From contig NZ_CP022314.1 of the NCBI RefSeq assembly GCF_003352915.1, positions 469,397-533,396 of the forward strand: a stretch of 64,000 bases of DNA. The letters are read 5' to 3'. Below are positions 1 through 7,972 of the stretch, in pieces. Origin of the DNA: Arthrobacter sp. PM3. GTDB taxonomy: Bacteria > Actinomycetota > Actinomycetes > Actinomycetales > Micrococcaceae. How positions within the stretch are numbered: the first letter of the stretch is position 1; each line of letters starts with the position of its first letter. The notes beneath the pieces were generated by a model. It did not search any database. It saw only the letters and a list, made by a program, of their open reading frames with translations, and was not told where the DNA came from. A program made the position numbers and the translations under genes.

Positions 1-551
1 TCCTGCAGGTCACCGTCGGAGGCAATCACCCAGACCGTGTGGTCAAACGGGGACTGCCCGGCGGGGGCGTCGGCGTCGAACAGGCCCCGCATCCGGCGCT
101 GGGAATACGCGAACCCGACCGCCGAGGCCAGGCCCTGGCCCAGCGGGCCGGTGGTGATCTCCACCCCGGCCGTGTGCTTGTACTCCGGGTGCCCCGGGGT
201 CAGCGACCCCCAGGTCCGCAAAGCCTCCAGGTCCTCCAACTCCAGGCCGTACCCGGCCAGGAACAACTGGATGTACAGGGTCAGGGACGTGTGGCCCGGA
301 GACAGGATGAACCGGTCACGGCCCAGCCAGTCCGGGTTCTTCGGATCGTGCCGCATCAGCTTCTGGAAGAGAAGGTACGCCGCCGGGGCCAGACTCATCG
401 CCGTCCCCGGGTGCCCGTTACCGACCTTCTCCACCGCGTCAGCAGCCAGCACCCGGACCGTGTCAACAGCCTTCCGGTCCAGATCGGTCCATGACAGTTC
501 TTCAGAAGCGGCGGCGGGTGATCCGGCCAGGGTGGCGGTGCTGGTGTTCAT
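1..551 (-). CDS. tkt: Transketolase, N-terminal part (cut by window start)
   Basis: The visible 183 codons are the N-terminal thiamine-diphosphate-binding domain of transketolase, the pentose-phosphate enzyme that moves two-carbon ketol units between sugar phosphates, including erythrose-4-phosphate. Seen directly: a start MNTSTATLAG, then KVGNGHPGTAMSLAP, SPGHTSLTLYIQL, the GPLGQGLASAVG cofactor loop and ASDGDLQ where the window ends. The ATG at 551 is the only plausible start. It lies downstream of the erythrulose/apionate operon on the same strand, separated by a strong hairpin. Erythrose-4-phosphate made by that operon would be consumed here, which is an inference; it could equally be the housekeeping copy. 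The C-terminal two thirds are outside the window. Confidence 0.95.
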   Translation of the reverse strand, partial: MNTSTATLAGSPAAASEELSWTDLDRKAVDTVRVLAADAVEKVGNGHPGTAMSLAPAAYLLFQKLMRHDPKNPDWLGRDRFILSPGHTSLTLYIQLFLAGYGLELEDLEALRTWGSLTPGHPEYKHTAGVEITTGPLGQGLASAVGFAYSQRRMRGLFDADAPAGQSPFDHTVWVIASDGDLQ

Positions 552-607
552 CGGGTTGTTCCATTCATTCTGCGGCGGTGATTCTGCGGTTGAGGGCCTG
601 CGGAAGG

Positions 608-650
608 CACGGGCGGGGCGGCATCCGCAATGGATGCCGCCCCGTCCGTG
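608..650 (-). terminator. Hairpin terminator after apnO-like gene
   Basis: A 19-nt stem (608-626 against 632-650, one G-T mismatch) with a 5-nt loop sits 15 nt past the stop of the 665-1528 gene and before the transketolase start. It is the expected place for the operon's transcription end. No clear T-run follows, as is usual in high-G+C actinobacteria. Confidence 0.75.
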
Positions 651-664
651 CGGGAAAGGAGGGA

Positions 665-1528
665 TCAGCGCTGGACGGCGGTCTCGAGCTTGAGCATCTT
701 GGCGATGACGTAGTCGAGTTCGGAGTCGTCGAAGATCTTCTTCCAGTCGTCCTTGATGATGGTGTCCTTGCCGTACTGGATGGCGATTTCGCAGGCCTCG
801 GAGAACGGGTTGGAGCCGCGCAGGGCGTTGGTCAGGGCGATCTGGACGTGGCCGAACAGCATGGCCTTGGCCGCTTCCTCGGGGACGCCGGCGGTGTGCA
901 CGGTCTCGTGCAGGGCTTCCTTGAGCAGGGTGCCGATCATGCAGGCGACCGTCTCGACCAGGGTGGGCTCGAGGATGGCGAGCTGCTTCACGGTGACCCA
1001 GTGGACGTCGATGACGGGGGCGTAGATGACCTTGATGGTCGCTTCGGCGACGGCGCGGGTTGCCTCGGTGGCGTCGTCGTCGATCGCGGCGACCACGTTC
1101 TGCGGGGCGCCCTGGCCGCCGAAGGTGTCGGCCCATTCTTCCTTGGTGGTGCGTTCGAGGAAGACGGAGGGGTGGCAGGGGTGGGCCACGGCCTGGACGA
1201 CGTCCTCGCGCGTGGCGAGCAGGCCGGCGTAGGCGGCGGCCGGGTCGAGGGTGAGCAGGATGGCGCCGGACTTCATCTGCGGCACGACGCCCTGGGACAC
1301 GATGCCCAGGACGGTGTCCGGCACGGCGAGGATCACGACGTCGGCGTCTTTGATGGCGTCCTCGGTGGTGCTGATCTCGCGGCCTTCGGCGCGGACGCGC
1401 TCCTGGCCGGCCGGGGAGTTCTCGCTGTAGTAGACGGTGTGGGCGCTCTTCTGGAGGTTGGCTGAAACGCGCAGCCCCATTTTGCCTCCGGCTCCGATAA
1501 CGGCAACGGTCAAGTGTTCTGCTGACAT
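665..1528 (-). CDS. apnO: ApnO-like NAD-dependent dehydrogenase (PGDH_C family), candidate D-apionate oxidoisomerase
   Basis: A 287-residue oxidoreductase with an N-terminal Rossmann fold (VAVIGAGGKMGLRVSANL, residues about 8-25) and an all-helical C-terminal half typical of the family annotated as phosphogluconate dehydrogenase C-terminal domain proteins. Established knowledge: that family includes ApnO, which turns D-apionate into 3-oxo-isoapionate. The assignment here rests mainly on context: the next genes are a TIM-barrel protein fitting OiaC, tetrulose-phosphate isomerases and an erythrulose-type kinase, the set needed after ApnO. Its ATG lies 1 nt after the stop of the upstream gene, and its AAGGAG site is inside that gene's last codons, so the two are translationally coupled. 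An alternative is a related dehydrogenase acting on another branched or four-carbon sugar acid. Confidence 0.65.
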   Translation of the reverse strand: MSAEHLTVAVIGAGGKMGLRVSANLQKSAHTVYYSENSPAGQERVRAEGREISTTEDAIKDADVVILAVPDTVLGIVSQGVVPQMKSGAILLTLDPAAAYAGLLATREDVVQAVAHPCHPSVFLERTTKEEWADTFGGQGAPQNVVAAIDDDATEATRAVAEATIKVIYAPVIDVHWVTVKQLAILEPTLVETVACMIGTLLKEALHETVHTAGVPEEAAKAMLFGHVQIALTNALRGSNPFSEACEIAIQYGKDTIIKDDWKKIFDDSELDYVIAKMLKLETAVQR

Positions 1529-1529
1529 T

Positions 1530-2345
1530 TCAGTTACTCCTTAGGAAATCGAGGCTTTGCTGGGTCCACTGTTTTTCGAGGCGGATGGTCTCGTCTTCGG
1601 AGGCCTGCCACGGCAGCCAGTGCTCGATGATCTGGTTGATATTTCTTTCTTTGGGCTGCAGCTTCCGGGCCATGTAGGCATAGTCCAGGAGGCCTTCGCC
1701 GAGGGGGGCGCCGGAATAGGTGAATCCGACCCAGCCCTCCTTGCGGCTGAACGCAAAGTCTTTGATGTGCATGTTGAGGACATAGGGCGCGACGGCGTCG
1801 ATCACCTCGCGCGGGGACTCCAGCGCCGCCACGGTGTTGGCGGGGTCGCTGCAGATCCCCAGGTAGGGGCTGCCGACCCGGGCGATGACGTCCAGGACGC
1901 GGGCCGTGGGGACCTGTTCGTAGGTTTCCACGGCGATCCGCACCCCGGCGGCCTCGAACTCGGGCAGGACGCCGGTGAAGATGGCCGCGGCCTCGTCGGC
2001 GTCCGGCGTGTGGCCGGGGACGTTGAACATGGTCCGCAGCAGCGGCGCGCCCAGGATCCCGGCAATCCGCAGGAAGTTCCGGAGGTGTTCGGGCCGGATG
2101 CCCTTGGTGCCGAGTTCCAGCGAAATCCCCAGGGCATCCGCGGTGGCCCGGACGGCGGCCAGTTCCTCATCCGTCATGGCTTCCAGCGGGGCGTAGTCGC
2201 AGACCTGGAAGAGGTCCACGCCCAGCGCCGCGGTCTCGGCGAGGGCGGCGTGCAGGTCCAGCGGTGCCGAGACCCGGTCCGAGAGCTGCCAGAAGAACGC
2301 GTAGCTGCTCAAGCCGATTCTTGAAACGGATCCGACCCGGCTCAC
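1530..2345 (-). CDS. oiaC: TIM-barrel sugar isomerase/decarboxylase, candidate 3-oxo-isoapionate decarboxylase
   Basis: A 271-residue xylose-isomerase-like TIM-barrel protein. Seen: GLSSYAFFWQL at the start, VETYEQVP (metal-ligand Glu region, about 150), GICSDPANT, LNMHIKDFAF (His of the metal site) and a late IIEHWLPW. Established knowledge: OiaC of this superfamily decarboxylates 3-oxo-isoapionate to L-erythrulose. Placed between an ApnO-like dehydrogenase and an erythrulose-phosphate pathway, this is the most economical role, but it is inferred. An alternative is an EryC-type tetrulose-phosphate epimerase. The GTG at 2345 was chosen because it overlaps the TGA of the tpiA-like gene (GTGA) and has AGGAGG seven nucleotides upstream; the longer reading frame starting further up runs through that gene. 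Confidence 0.65.
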   Translation of the reverse strand: MSRVGSVSRIGLSSYAFFWQLSDRVSAPLDLHAALAETAALGVDLFQVCDYAPLEAMTDEELAAVRATADALGISLELGTKGIRPEHLRNFLRIAGILGAPLLRTMFNVPGHTPDADEAAAIFTGVLPEFEAAGVRIAVETYEQVPTARVLDVIARVGSPYLGICSDPANTVAALESPREVIDAVAPYVLNMHIKDFAFSRKEGWVGFTYSGAPLGEGLLDYAYMARKLQPKERNINQIIEHWLPWQASEDETIRLEKQWTQQSLDFLRSN

Positions 2346-3154
2346 GCGGCAACCTCCTGCCTGGTAGACCGGGCGGCGGCCTCGTCCAGGATGGTCTTGA
2401 GGGCGGCCGGATCGTGGGCGAAGCGGCCCAGGAAGAGCCCGGCGACGGCGTTGTCGAGTTCGGTGATCAGGCCCGGTCCGGCGCTGCCGCCGTAGATGAC
2501 CCGGCTGTCCGCCTGGCCCGGCAACGACCGCAGGTGCGCGTCCAGCCCGGTGATGACGCCGCTGATGTACTCGGCGGTGGCCGGTTTTGGGGCGCCGATA
2601 GCCCACTGCGGTTCGTAGGCCACGATCGTCCGGCCGGCCGGGGCCAGCGACTGTGCCCGGTTCAGGGCGGCGTCGATGTCCGCGGCGCAGTAGCGGATGG
2701 CTTCCTCGACCGAGCCGGGCTGCTGTTCGCCGACGCAGAGCACCGGGGTCAGGCCGTTGCGGTAGGCGGCGGCGGTCTTCAGCCCGATGGTCCGGTCGTC
2801 TTCGCCGAAGATGCGGCGCCGTTCGGCGTGGCCGACCTCGGCGTAGCGTCCGCCGAGCTCGGCAACGGTGCGGCCGGAGACTTCGCCGGTGAACGCGCCT
2901 TCGTCTTCCCAGAAGATGTCCTGGGCCCCGGCGGCCGCCCCGGCGGGGCCCAGGATCCGGGCCGCGTCGGGCAGCGCGGGCAGCGCCGGCAGGACGAACA
3001 GTTCAATCTCGCCGCTCTGCACCGCGGGATGCGCCAGCGCGACGGCGGCGACGTCGCGGCAGTACTCCAGCGTGCGCTGGTAGCCGAAGTACATCTTCAG
3101 GCTGACGCCGATCACGGCCTTCGATGTCGTCGTGGCGTTAGCAGGTCGTGACAC
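2342..3154 (-). CDS. eryH: Triose-phosphate-isomerase paralog, likely L-erythrulose-1-phosphate isomerase (EryH type)
   Basis: A 270-residue TIM-barrel isomerase with the triose-phosphate isomerase signature: catalytic Lys in VSLKMYF, His in EVGHAERR, Glu in [10 protein letters not shown], and the phosphate loop [10 protein letters not shown]. The N-terminal motif reads G-V-S-L-K-M instead of the glycolytic G-N-W-K-M, which with the context suggests a dedicated tetrulose-phosphate enzyme like EryH/TpiA2 rather than the housekeeping enzyme. Known role of EryH: interconverts L-erythrulose-1-phosphate and D-erythrulose-4-phosphate. Start is GTG 3154 with AAGGA eight nucleotides upstream; it overlaps the end of the rpiB-like gene by 17 nt and ends in a GTGA overlap with the next gene. 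Confidence 0.8.
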   Translation of the reverse strand: MSRPANATTTSKAVIGVSLKMYFGYQRTLEYCRDVAAVALAHPAVQSGEIELFVLPALPALPDAARILGPAGAAAGAQDIFWEDEGAFTGEVSGRTVAELGGRYAEVGHAERRRIFGEDDRTIGLKTAAAYRNGLTPVLCVGEQQPGSVEEAIRYCAADIDAALNRAQSLAPAGRTIVAYEPQWAIGAPKPATAEYISGVITGLDAHLRSLPGQADSRVIYGGSAGPGLITELDNAVAGLFLGRFAHDPAALKTILDEAAARSTRQEVAA

Positions 3155-3608
3155 CTTCGTAGTCCTTAATCAGGGTGACCTTTTCGGCCGAGGCGGAGGT
3201 TTCGTCGAAGGTGTAGGTGAGCCATTCCTTGGCGAGCCGGCGGGCCAGTTCCAGGCCGATGACGCGCTGGCCCATGGTGAGGACCTGGGCGTTGTTGGAC
3301 AGGATGGCCCGTTCGACGGAGAAGGAGTCGTGCGCGGTGACGGCGCGGACACCGGGGACCTTGTTCGCGGCGATCGCCACGCCCAGGCCGGTGCCGCAGA
3401 CCAGCAGGGCGCGGTCGGCCTCACCTGCGGCGACGAGTTCGGCGGCGGCGATCGCCACGGACGGGTAGGGGGTGTGGCTGGTGGCGTCGACCCCGACGTC
3501 GGTCACGGACGCGACGAGCGGGTTGGCTTCCAGGTCCGCTTTCAGGGCTTCCTTGTATTCGAATCCGGCGTCGTCGGATCCGATGACCAGGCGCAGTGTG
3601 GCGCTCAT
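3138..3608 (-). CDS. eryI: RpiB/LacA-family isomerase, likely D-erythrulose-4-phosphate isomerase (EryI type)
   Basis: A 156-residue member of the RpiB family. Seen: [16 protein letters not shown] at the N terminus and the active-site loop [20 protein letters not shown]. Ribose-5-phosphate isomerase B usually reads S-D-H-A-G at the first motif; here the His is Asp, a change in the substrate pocket region. With the kinase and TpiA paralog next to it, the likely reaction is D-erythrulose-4-phosphate to D-erythrose-4-phosphate, as known for EryI. Its ATG overlaps the TGA of the kinase gene (ATGA) and uses GAAGGAG inside the end of that gene. Ribose or allose phosphate isomerization remains possible. 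Confidence 0.8.
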   Translation of the reverse strand: MSATLRLVIGSDDAGFEYKEALKADLEANPLVASVTDVGVDATSHTPYPSVAIAAAELVAAGEADRALLVCGTGLGVAIAANKVPGVRAVTAHDSFSVERAILSNNAQVLTMGQRVIGLELARRLAKEWLTYTFDETSASAEKVTLIKDYEGVTTC

Positions 3609-5362
3609 GCGTTCTCCTTCAGGGGTGTGTTCTGGATGAGGGTGTTGTGGATTGCCCGGACGATCAGCGCCATGGACACGGCACCGGCGTCGGGGGTGCC
3701 GAGGCTCTTCTCGGCGTGCGGGCGGGCCCTGCCCATCAGGGGCAGAAGGTTCGCGGTGGCTTCGGCGGACTGTTCGGCGACCGCGGCCGCGGCGCCCCAG
3801 CCCTGCCGCAGGGAGCCCCCGTCCTGGACGGCGGCGGTGAGGGCGTCGCTGAACGGTGCCAGGACGTCCACGAGGGTCTTGTCACCGACCTTGGCCTTGC
3901 CGAAGTCCATGATCGAGCGCTTCGCCTCGGCCACCCCGGCGGCGACGGCGGCCGCGCCCGGGGCGTCGGTGTCGCCCACGGCGTTCCCGACGGCTCGCAG
4001 GGCCATGCCCCACAGGGCACCGGACGTGCCGCCGGCCTTGTCGGCCCAGGCGTCCGCGGCCAGATTAAGGACCGTCCCGGCGCCGGCTCCGCGGTCGACG
4101 GCGTCTGCCGCGGCCGCCGCCGCGGCGTGAATGCCGCGTTCCATGCCGATGCCGTGGTCGCCGTCGCCGGCGATCGCGTCAATCCGGCCCAGTTCGGCCA
4201 CGTTCGCGTCGATCACGGACTTCGCCGCGTCCAGGGCGGCCAGGACACGCACGGCCCCTGCCCGGGATTCCTCCGTCGCCTCGGGAATCGCCGCCGCCTC
4301 CGCGACGGCCACGGCCAGCTCGGACGCGTCCAGCGCCTGCGCGGTGACGGCGCCGCGGCGGAACGCCGGAGCATCGCACGGGGCGTTCCACAGGGTTTCG
4401 AGTTCGGGATCGAGCCAGAACAGGGTCAGGGACGTGCCGGCCATGTCGAAGCTCGTGACGAGCTCGCCGACTTGCGGGTCCACGGCCTCGATCCCGGCCT
4501 CGGCCAGCAGCTGCGCGACCCGGCGGTAGACCACGAACAGTTCCTCGTACTTCACACTGCCCAGGCCGTTGAGGATCGGCACCACCCGGGCGGGCCGGTC
4601 CGTGTCGCCGACACTCAGCCCGTCGGGAACCTCGGCCAGGAGATCCTTGACCAGCAGTCCGGCGAGTTCGTCCGCCGTCGGAACCTCCTGCTCGCCGATG
4701 CCCGGCTCGCCGTGGATGCCCATCCCGACCGCCATCCGGCCCGCCGGGACGGAAAACAGCGGTTCCGGCGCGCCCGGCAGGGTGCAGCCGCTGAACGCCA
4801 CGCCGAACGACCGGGTCCGGTCATTCGCGCGCTCGGCGATAGCGACGACGTCGTCCATGGTGTACCCGGCTTCGGCGGCCGCGGCGGCGACCTTGAACAC
4901 CGTCAGGGCCCCGGCGATCCCCCGCCGCTTGTGCCGCTCGGCCAGCGGGGCCGAGGAGATGTCGTCCGTGACGGCGATGCTGCGGCAGTCAATGCCCTCG
5001 GCCCGGAGCTTGTCCTGCGCCTGGGTGAAATGCAGGACATCCCCGGCATAGTTGCCGTAACCCAGCAGCACCCCCGCGCCGTTGTCGGCGGCCTTCGCCA
5101 CGTTATAGACCTGCTGGGCCGACGGGGACGCGAACAGGTTCCCCATCGCCGCGCCATGCGCCAGGCCCTGGCCCACCAGGCCGGCGAACGCCGGGTAGTG
5201 CCCCGACCCGCCGCCGATCACCAACGCCACCGTCTCCGGGGTGCTGCGCGTGCTGCGCGCCACACCACCGGACACGCGCCGCACCCAACGGCCGTGCGAG
5301 GCAACAAAGCCCTCGATCATCTCATCAGCAAACGCTGCAGGGTCATTGAACAGGCGGGTCAT
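3605..5362 (-). CDS. lerK: DAK-family ketose kinase (DhaK-DhaL fusion), likely L-erythrulose kinase
   Basis: A 585-residue ATP-dependent kinase of the single-chain dihydroxyacetone-kinase family. The DhaK half (about 1-330) contains [14 protein letters not shown] with the His that binds the keto group covalently, then [16 protein letters not shown]; the DhaL half (about 370-585) contains [17 protein letters not shown] with the Asp cluster for ATP-Mg. Known relatives LerK and DerK phosphorylate erythrulose. The neighbours (RpiB- and TpiA-like tetrulose isomerases) favour L-erythrulose over dihydroxyacetone; that is an inference. ATG 5362 was chosen for its CCAGGAG site; an upstream in-frame codon lacks one and lies in a hairpin. 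Confidence 0.85.
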   Translation of the reverse strand: MTRLFNDPAAFADEMIEGFVASHGRWVRRVSGGVARSTRSTPETVALVIGGGSGHYPAFAGLVGQGLAHGAAMGNLFASPSAQQVYNVAKAADNGAGVLLGYGNYAGDVLHFTQAQDKLRAEGIDCRSIAVTDDISSAPLAERHKRRGIAGALTVFKVAAAAAEAGYTMDDVVAIAERANDRTRSFGVAFSGCTLPGAPEPLFSVPAGRMAVGMGIHGEPGIGEQEVPTADELAGLLVKDLLAEVPDGLSVGDTDRPARVVPILNGLGSVKYEELFVVYRRVAQLLAEAGIEAVDPQVGELVTSFDMAGTSLTLFWLDPELETLWNAPCDAPAFRRGAVTAQALDASELAVAVAEAAAIPEATEESRAGAVRVLAALDAAKSVIDANVAELGRIDAIAGDGDHGIGMERGIHAAAAAAADAVDRGAGAGTVLNLAADAWADKAGGTSGALWGMALRAVGNAVGDTDAPGAAAVAAGVAEAKRSIMDFGKAKVGDKTLVDVLAPFSDALTAAVQDGGSLRQGWGAAAAVAEQSAEATANLLPLMGRARPHAEKSLGTPDAGAVSMALIVRAIHNTLIQNTPLKENA

Positions 5363-5397
5363 GGGTACTCCTGGAAAAGGGGAAAAGCTGGTTGGTA

Positions 5398-5435
5398 GGT
5401 GCCCGCCGCGGGCATGGGGCAGCGCGGCGGGCACC
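5398..5435 (-). terminator. Strong intra-operon hairpin between transporter and kinase genes
   Basis: A perfect 13-bp inverted repeat (5398-5410 with 5423-5435, arm GGTGCCCGCCGCG) with a 12-nt loop lies in the 141-nt gap between the MFS stop and the kinase start. It may reduce read-through into the enzyme genes, protect the transporter mRNA 3' end, or end a transporter-only transcript. No clear promoter for the kinase was found in the remaining gap. Confidence 0.6.
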
Positions 5436-5503
5436 GGTCGGGTGGGGATTGCGCATCCCGGGCGACTCCACCCTCGGTGGGGGAGACGCAGTGAAGACCG
5501 TGC

Positions 5504-6868
5504 CTAGGAGTGCGCGGCGGCTGACTCTGCCGGAGTCTCGGCGGTGACCGGGGAGGTGGCTGAGTCGGCGGTGCCCTTGCGGGCCAGGAGCACCATGAGG
5601 ATGGCGGAGAGGAGCATGAAGCCGCCGACGGCGAACATCGGCACGGTGTAGCCGCCGGTCCAGTCCTTGAGCCAGCCCGTGATGTAGCCGGCGCTGAAGC
5701 CTGCCAGGTTGCCCACGGTGTTGATCAGGGCGATGCCCGCCGCGGCGGCCGCGCCGGTGAGGAAGCGGGTGGGGACGGTCCAGAAGTTCGGCAGTGCCGC
5801 GAAGATGGACATCGCGGTGACCGTGATGACCGCGATCGTGGCGGCCGGCGAGCCGGCGAAGAGGGCCAGCGGGATGCTGAGGCCGCCGATCAGGGCCGGG
5901 AGGGCGATGTGCCAGGTCTTGACGCCGCGCTTGGTGGCGTCCTTGGACCAGAAGTACAGGGCAACGGCCGCCGGGAGGTACGGGATGGCCGTGATCAGGC
6001 CCTTCTGGAAGACGTCAAACTTGGCGCCGTACAGGCCTTCGAAGCCGGAAATGATGGTGGGCAGGAAGAAGCCGAGCGCGTACAGGCCGTAGATGAAGCC
6101 GAAGTAGATGAAGGACAGCATCCAGACCCGGCCGTTGCCGAACACCGTACGGACGCTTGCGTGCTTGTTGCCGGCCGCGGTTTCGTTCTTTTCCTTCTCC
6201 AGGGCACCGGTCAGCCAGGTCTTCTCGTCCGGGGTCAGCCACTTGGCCTTGGCCGGGGAGTCAGCGAGGTAGAACCAGGCGATGATGCCGATCAGGATGG
6301 CCGGGATCGCGACGCCGAAGTACATGACGCGCCAGCCTTCGAGGCCAAAGAGGCCGTGCTGCTGGATCAGGAGGGCGGCAAGCGGGGCGCCGATCACGGT
6401 GGTCAGCGGCTGGGCCAGGTAGAACAGGGCGAGGATCTTGCTGCGGTGCCGGGACGGAACCCAGAGGCTCAGGAACAGGATGGCGCCGGGGAAGAAGCCG
6501 GCCTCGGCGACGCCGAGGATGAAGCGCAGGATATAGAGCTGCTCGACGTTGGCCACCCAGGTGAAGAGGAGGGACACGATGCCCCAGCTGACCATGATCC
6601 GGGCCAGCCAGCGGCGGGCGCCGAACTTGTGCAGGGCGAGGTTGCTGGGGACTTCGAGCAGGATGTAGCCGATGAAGAAGACGCCGGACGCGAAGCCGAA
6701 CTGGGCGGCGGACAGCCCGAGATCCGTGTTCATGCCGTTGGGACCGGCAAAGGAGATCGCCGTGCGGTCCAAATAGTTGATGAAGAACATGAGGGCGACG
6801 AACGGCACCAGCCGTACCGCCACTTTCCTGATTGCAGATCTTTCGACCACTGATTGCGTGGTGTCCAC
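5504..6868 (-). CDS. MFS transporter, anion:cation symporter (ACS) type
   Basis: A 454-residue, 12-helix major facilitator protein. Typical ACS family marks are visible: FINYLDRTAISFAGP after helix 1, LEVPSNLALHKFGARRWLA between helices 2 and 3, and FFPGAILFLSLWVPS. This family imports organic anions such as sugar acids (galactarate, glucarate, tartrate); as first gene of the putative apionate operon it is the likely importer of the acid substrate. The start is GTG 6868 with TAGGAGT seven nucleotides upstream. Its mRNA leader carries a small hairpin (6898-6915, 8-bp arms GCTTCCAG). Confidence 0.85.
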   Translation of the reverse strand: MDTTQSVVERSAIRKVAVRLVPFVALMFFINYLDRTAISFAGPNGMNTDLGLSAAQFGFASGVFFIGYILLEVPSNLALHKFGARRWLARIMVSWGIVSLLFTWVANVEQLYILRFILGVAEAGFFPGAILFLSLWVPSRHRSKILALFYLAQPLTTVIGAPLAALLIQQHGLFGLEGWRVMYFGVAIPAILIGIIAWFYLADSPAKAKWLTPDEKTWLTGALEKEKNETAAGNKHASVRTVFGNGRVWMLSFIYFGFIYGLYALGFFLPTIISGFEGLYGAKFDVFQKGLITAIPYLPAAVALYFWSKDATKRGVKTWHIALPALIGGLSIPLALFAGSPAATIAVITVTAMSIFAALPNFWTVPTRFLTGAAAAAGIALINTVGNLAGFSAGYITGWLKDWTGGYTVPMFAVGGFMLLSAILMVLLARKGTADSATSPVTAETPAESAAAHS

Positions 6869-6981
6869 ATTGACTCCTAGATGTCGGGATCCCGGCGGCT
6901 TCCAGCACTGGAAGCTCCGTGATTGGTCTCATCGCGTAGTTCCAACGGCTGGCCAGGCCCCTAACTAAGCGTGTGATAAAA

Positions 6982-7020
6982 ACCATAAGCTGTCCAGAGC
7001 AAATTGGTCAACCGGTTGAC
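6982..7020 (-). promoter_or_regulatory. Promoter and palindromic operator for the apionate/erythrulose operon
   Basis: A perfect 14-bp palindrome, gtcaaccggttgac (7007-7020), lies between the divergent MFS and GntR genes. Read leftward, its edge forms a -35 element TTGACC (7006-7011), followed 17-18 nt later by TTATGG/TATGGT (6982-6988) as -10. A GntR dimer on the palindrome would therefore cover the -35 of the operon. The match to the divergent regulator is inferred from position. Confidence 0.65.
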
Positions 7021-7082
7021 TTCTTTGTTTGCCTGATGGACATCTGCGCTACACGCCCGCCCCGGGTTGTTACGCTTTGAAG

Positions 7083-7838
7083 GTGTCCGTTAACTCCGCC
7101 GCTTCGACGGCTAAAATCAGTGCCGCGCTCGGTTCCATGGAGCAGGGATCTGTCGTGTCGGAAGTCGCGGAACGCCTCCTGGGCTATTTCACGAGCGGTG
7201 AGATCGCCGTCGGGACCCGACTGCCCGCCGAACGCCAGCTTGCCGCCTCACTGGGCGTGGGCCGCTCCGCCGTCCGGGAGGCCCTCGCCGCACTGGAGAT
7301 CCTCGGGATCGTGATCGTCCGGCCCGGGTCCGGCACTTACCTGCGCGACGGCATCTCCGAGCTCCTCCCCCGGACCTTGAGTTGGGGCCTCATGCTGGGC
7401 GCCCCCCGCACCCGGGAACTCGTGGAGCTGCGCAGCGGCCTCGAGGTGCAGGCCGGCCAGCTGGCCGCCGCGCGGATTACCGAGGACGCCCTGGCGCGGA
7501 TGCGCGCCAACCTGGCCACCATGGAGGCCAGCCTTGAGGATCTGGGCACTTTCGTGGAGGCCGACGCCGCCTTCCACCGCGAAATCGCCGCCGCCTCCGG
7601 CAACCAGGTCCTGCAGGAGCTCCTGCAGAGCATCCGTTCGCTGCTGAGGATCTGGGTTGACCGCGCCCTGACGGACGAGGGCCACGCGGCGTCGGCCCTG
7701 GCCGAGCACCGGGAAATCTTCAAGGCACTGGAGTCCCGGGATGAAGCCGCAGTCACGGCAGCGATGCGCTCGCACATGGGAACCGCGTCCCGGCGGCTGC
7801 TGGCCGGGTTCGACGCTGACCGCGGCGCCACGGACTGA
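7083..7838 (+). CDS. GntR/FadR-subfamily (FCD) transcriptional regulator
   Basis: A regulator of about 251 residues: an N-terminal winged helix (VSEVAERLLGYFTSG, then RLPAERQLAASLGVGRSAV and REALAALEILG) and a C-terminal FCD ligand-binding domain with DAAFHREIAAASGN and HREIF, whose acidic and His residues usually bind a metal and an organic acid. It is divergent from the MFS-kinase-isomerase operon and probably represses it until the substrate or an intermediate binds. The start is uncertain: GTG 7083 has no clear ribosome site and could be leaderless; ATG 7137 also precedes the winged helix. Both keep the domain complete. Confidence 0.85.
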   Translation: MSVNSAASTAKISAALGSMEQGSVVSEVAERLLGYFTSGEIAVGTRLPAERQLAASLGVGRSAVREALAALEILGIVIVRPGSGTYLRDGISELLPRTLSWGLMLGAPRTRELVELRSGLEVQAGQLAAARITEDALARMRANLATMEASLEDLGTFVEADAAFHREIAAASGNQVLQELLQSIRSLLRIWVDRALTDEGHAASALAEHREIFKALESRDEAAVTAAMRSHMGTASRRLLAGFDADRGATD

Positions 7839-7876
7839 CCCGCCTCCTCCCCTTCCCACCACACGCCCCTCCCCCA

Positions 7877-7954
7877 ACGCACGAATTCGCCGGAAGCGTG
7901 CCCGTTCGCCGGAAGGTTCCGGCGAACGGGCAGCTTTCCGGCGAATTCTTGCGT
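7877..7954. repeat. Nested palindromic intergenic element, copy A
   Basis: Two inverted repeats, one inside the other. The outer arm GAATTCGCCGGAA (7883-7895) pairs perfectly with 7936-7948, and five more outward positions pair after one mismatch. The inner arm GCCCGTTCGCCGGAA (7900-7914) pairs perfectly with 7917-7931 around a 2-nt GG centre. The element fills the gap between the convergent GntR and Gfo/Idh genes and can act as a bidirectional terminator, but the same core recurs at 23.1, 52.8 and 54.4 kb, so it is an interspersed repeat family. Confidence 0.85.
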
Positions 7955-7972
7955 CGCGCGGCTGGGGAGGCC

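Noticed and set aside
491..1465. Long rightward frame opposite the ApnO-like gene
   Set aside because: It mirrors the codon structure of a clear oxidoreductase on the other strand, is Gly/Asp/Val-rich in the way of reverse-complement frames, and has no family motif.
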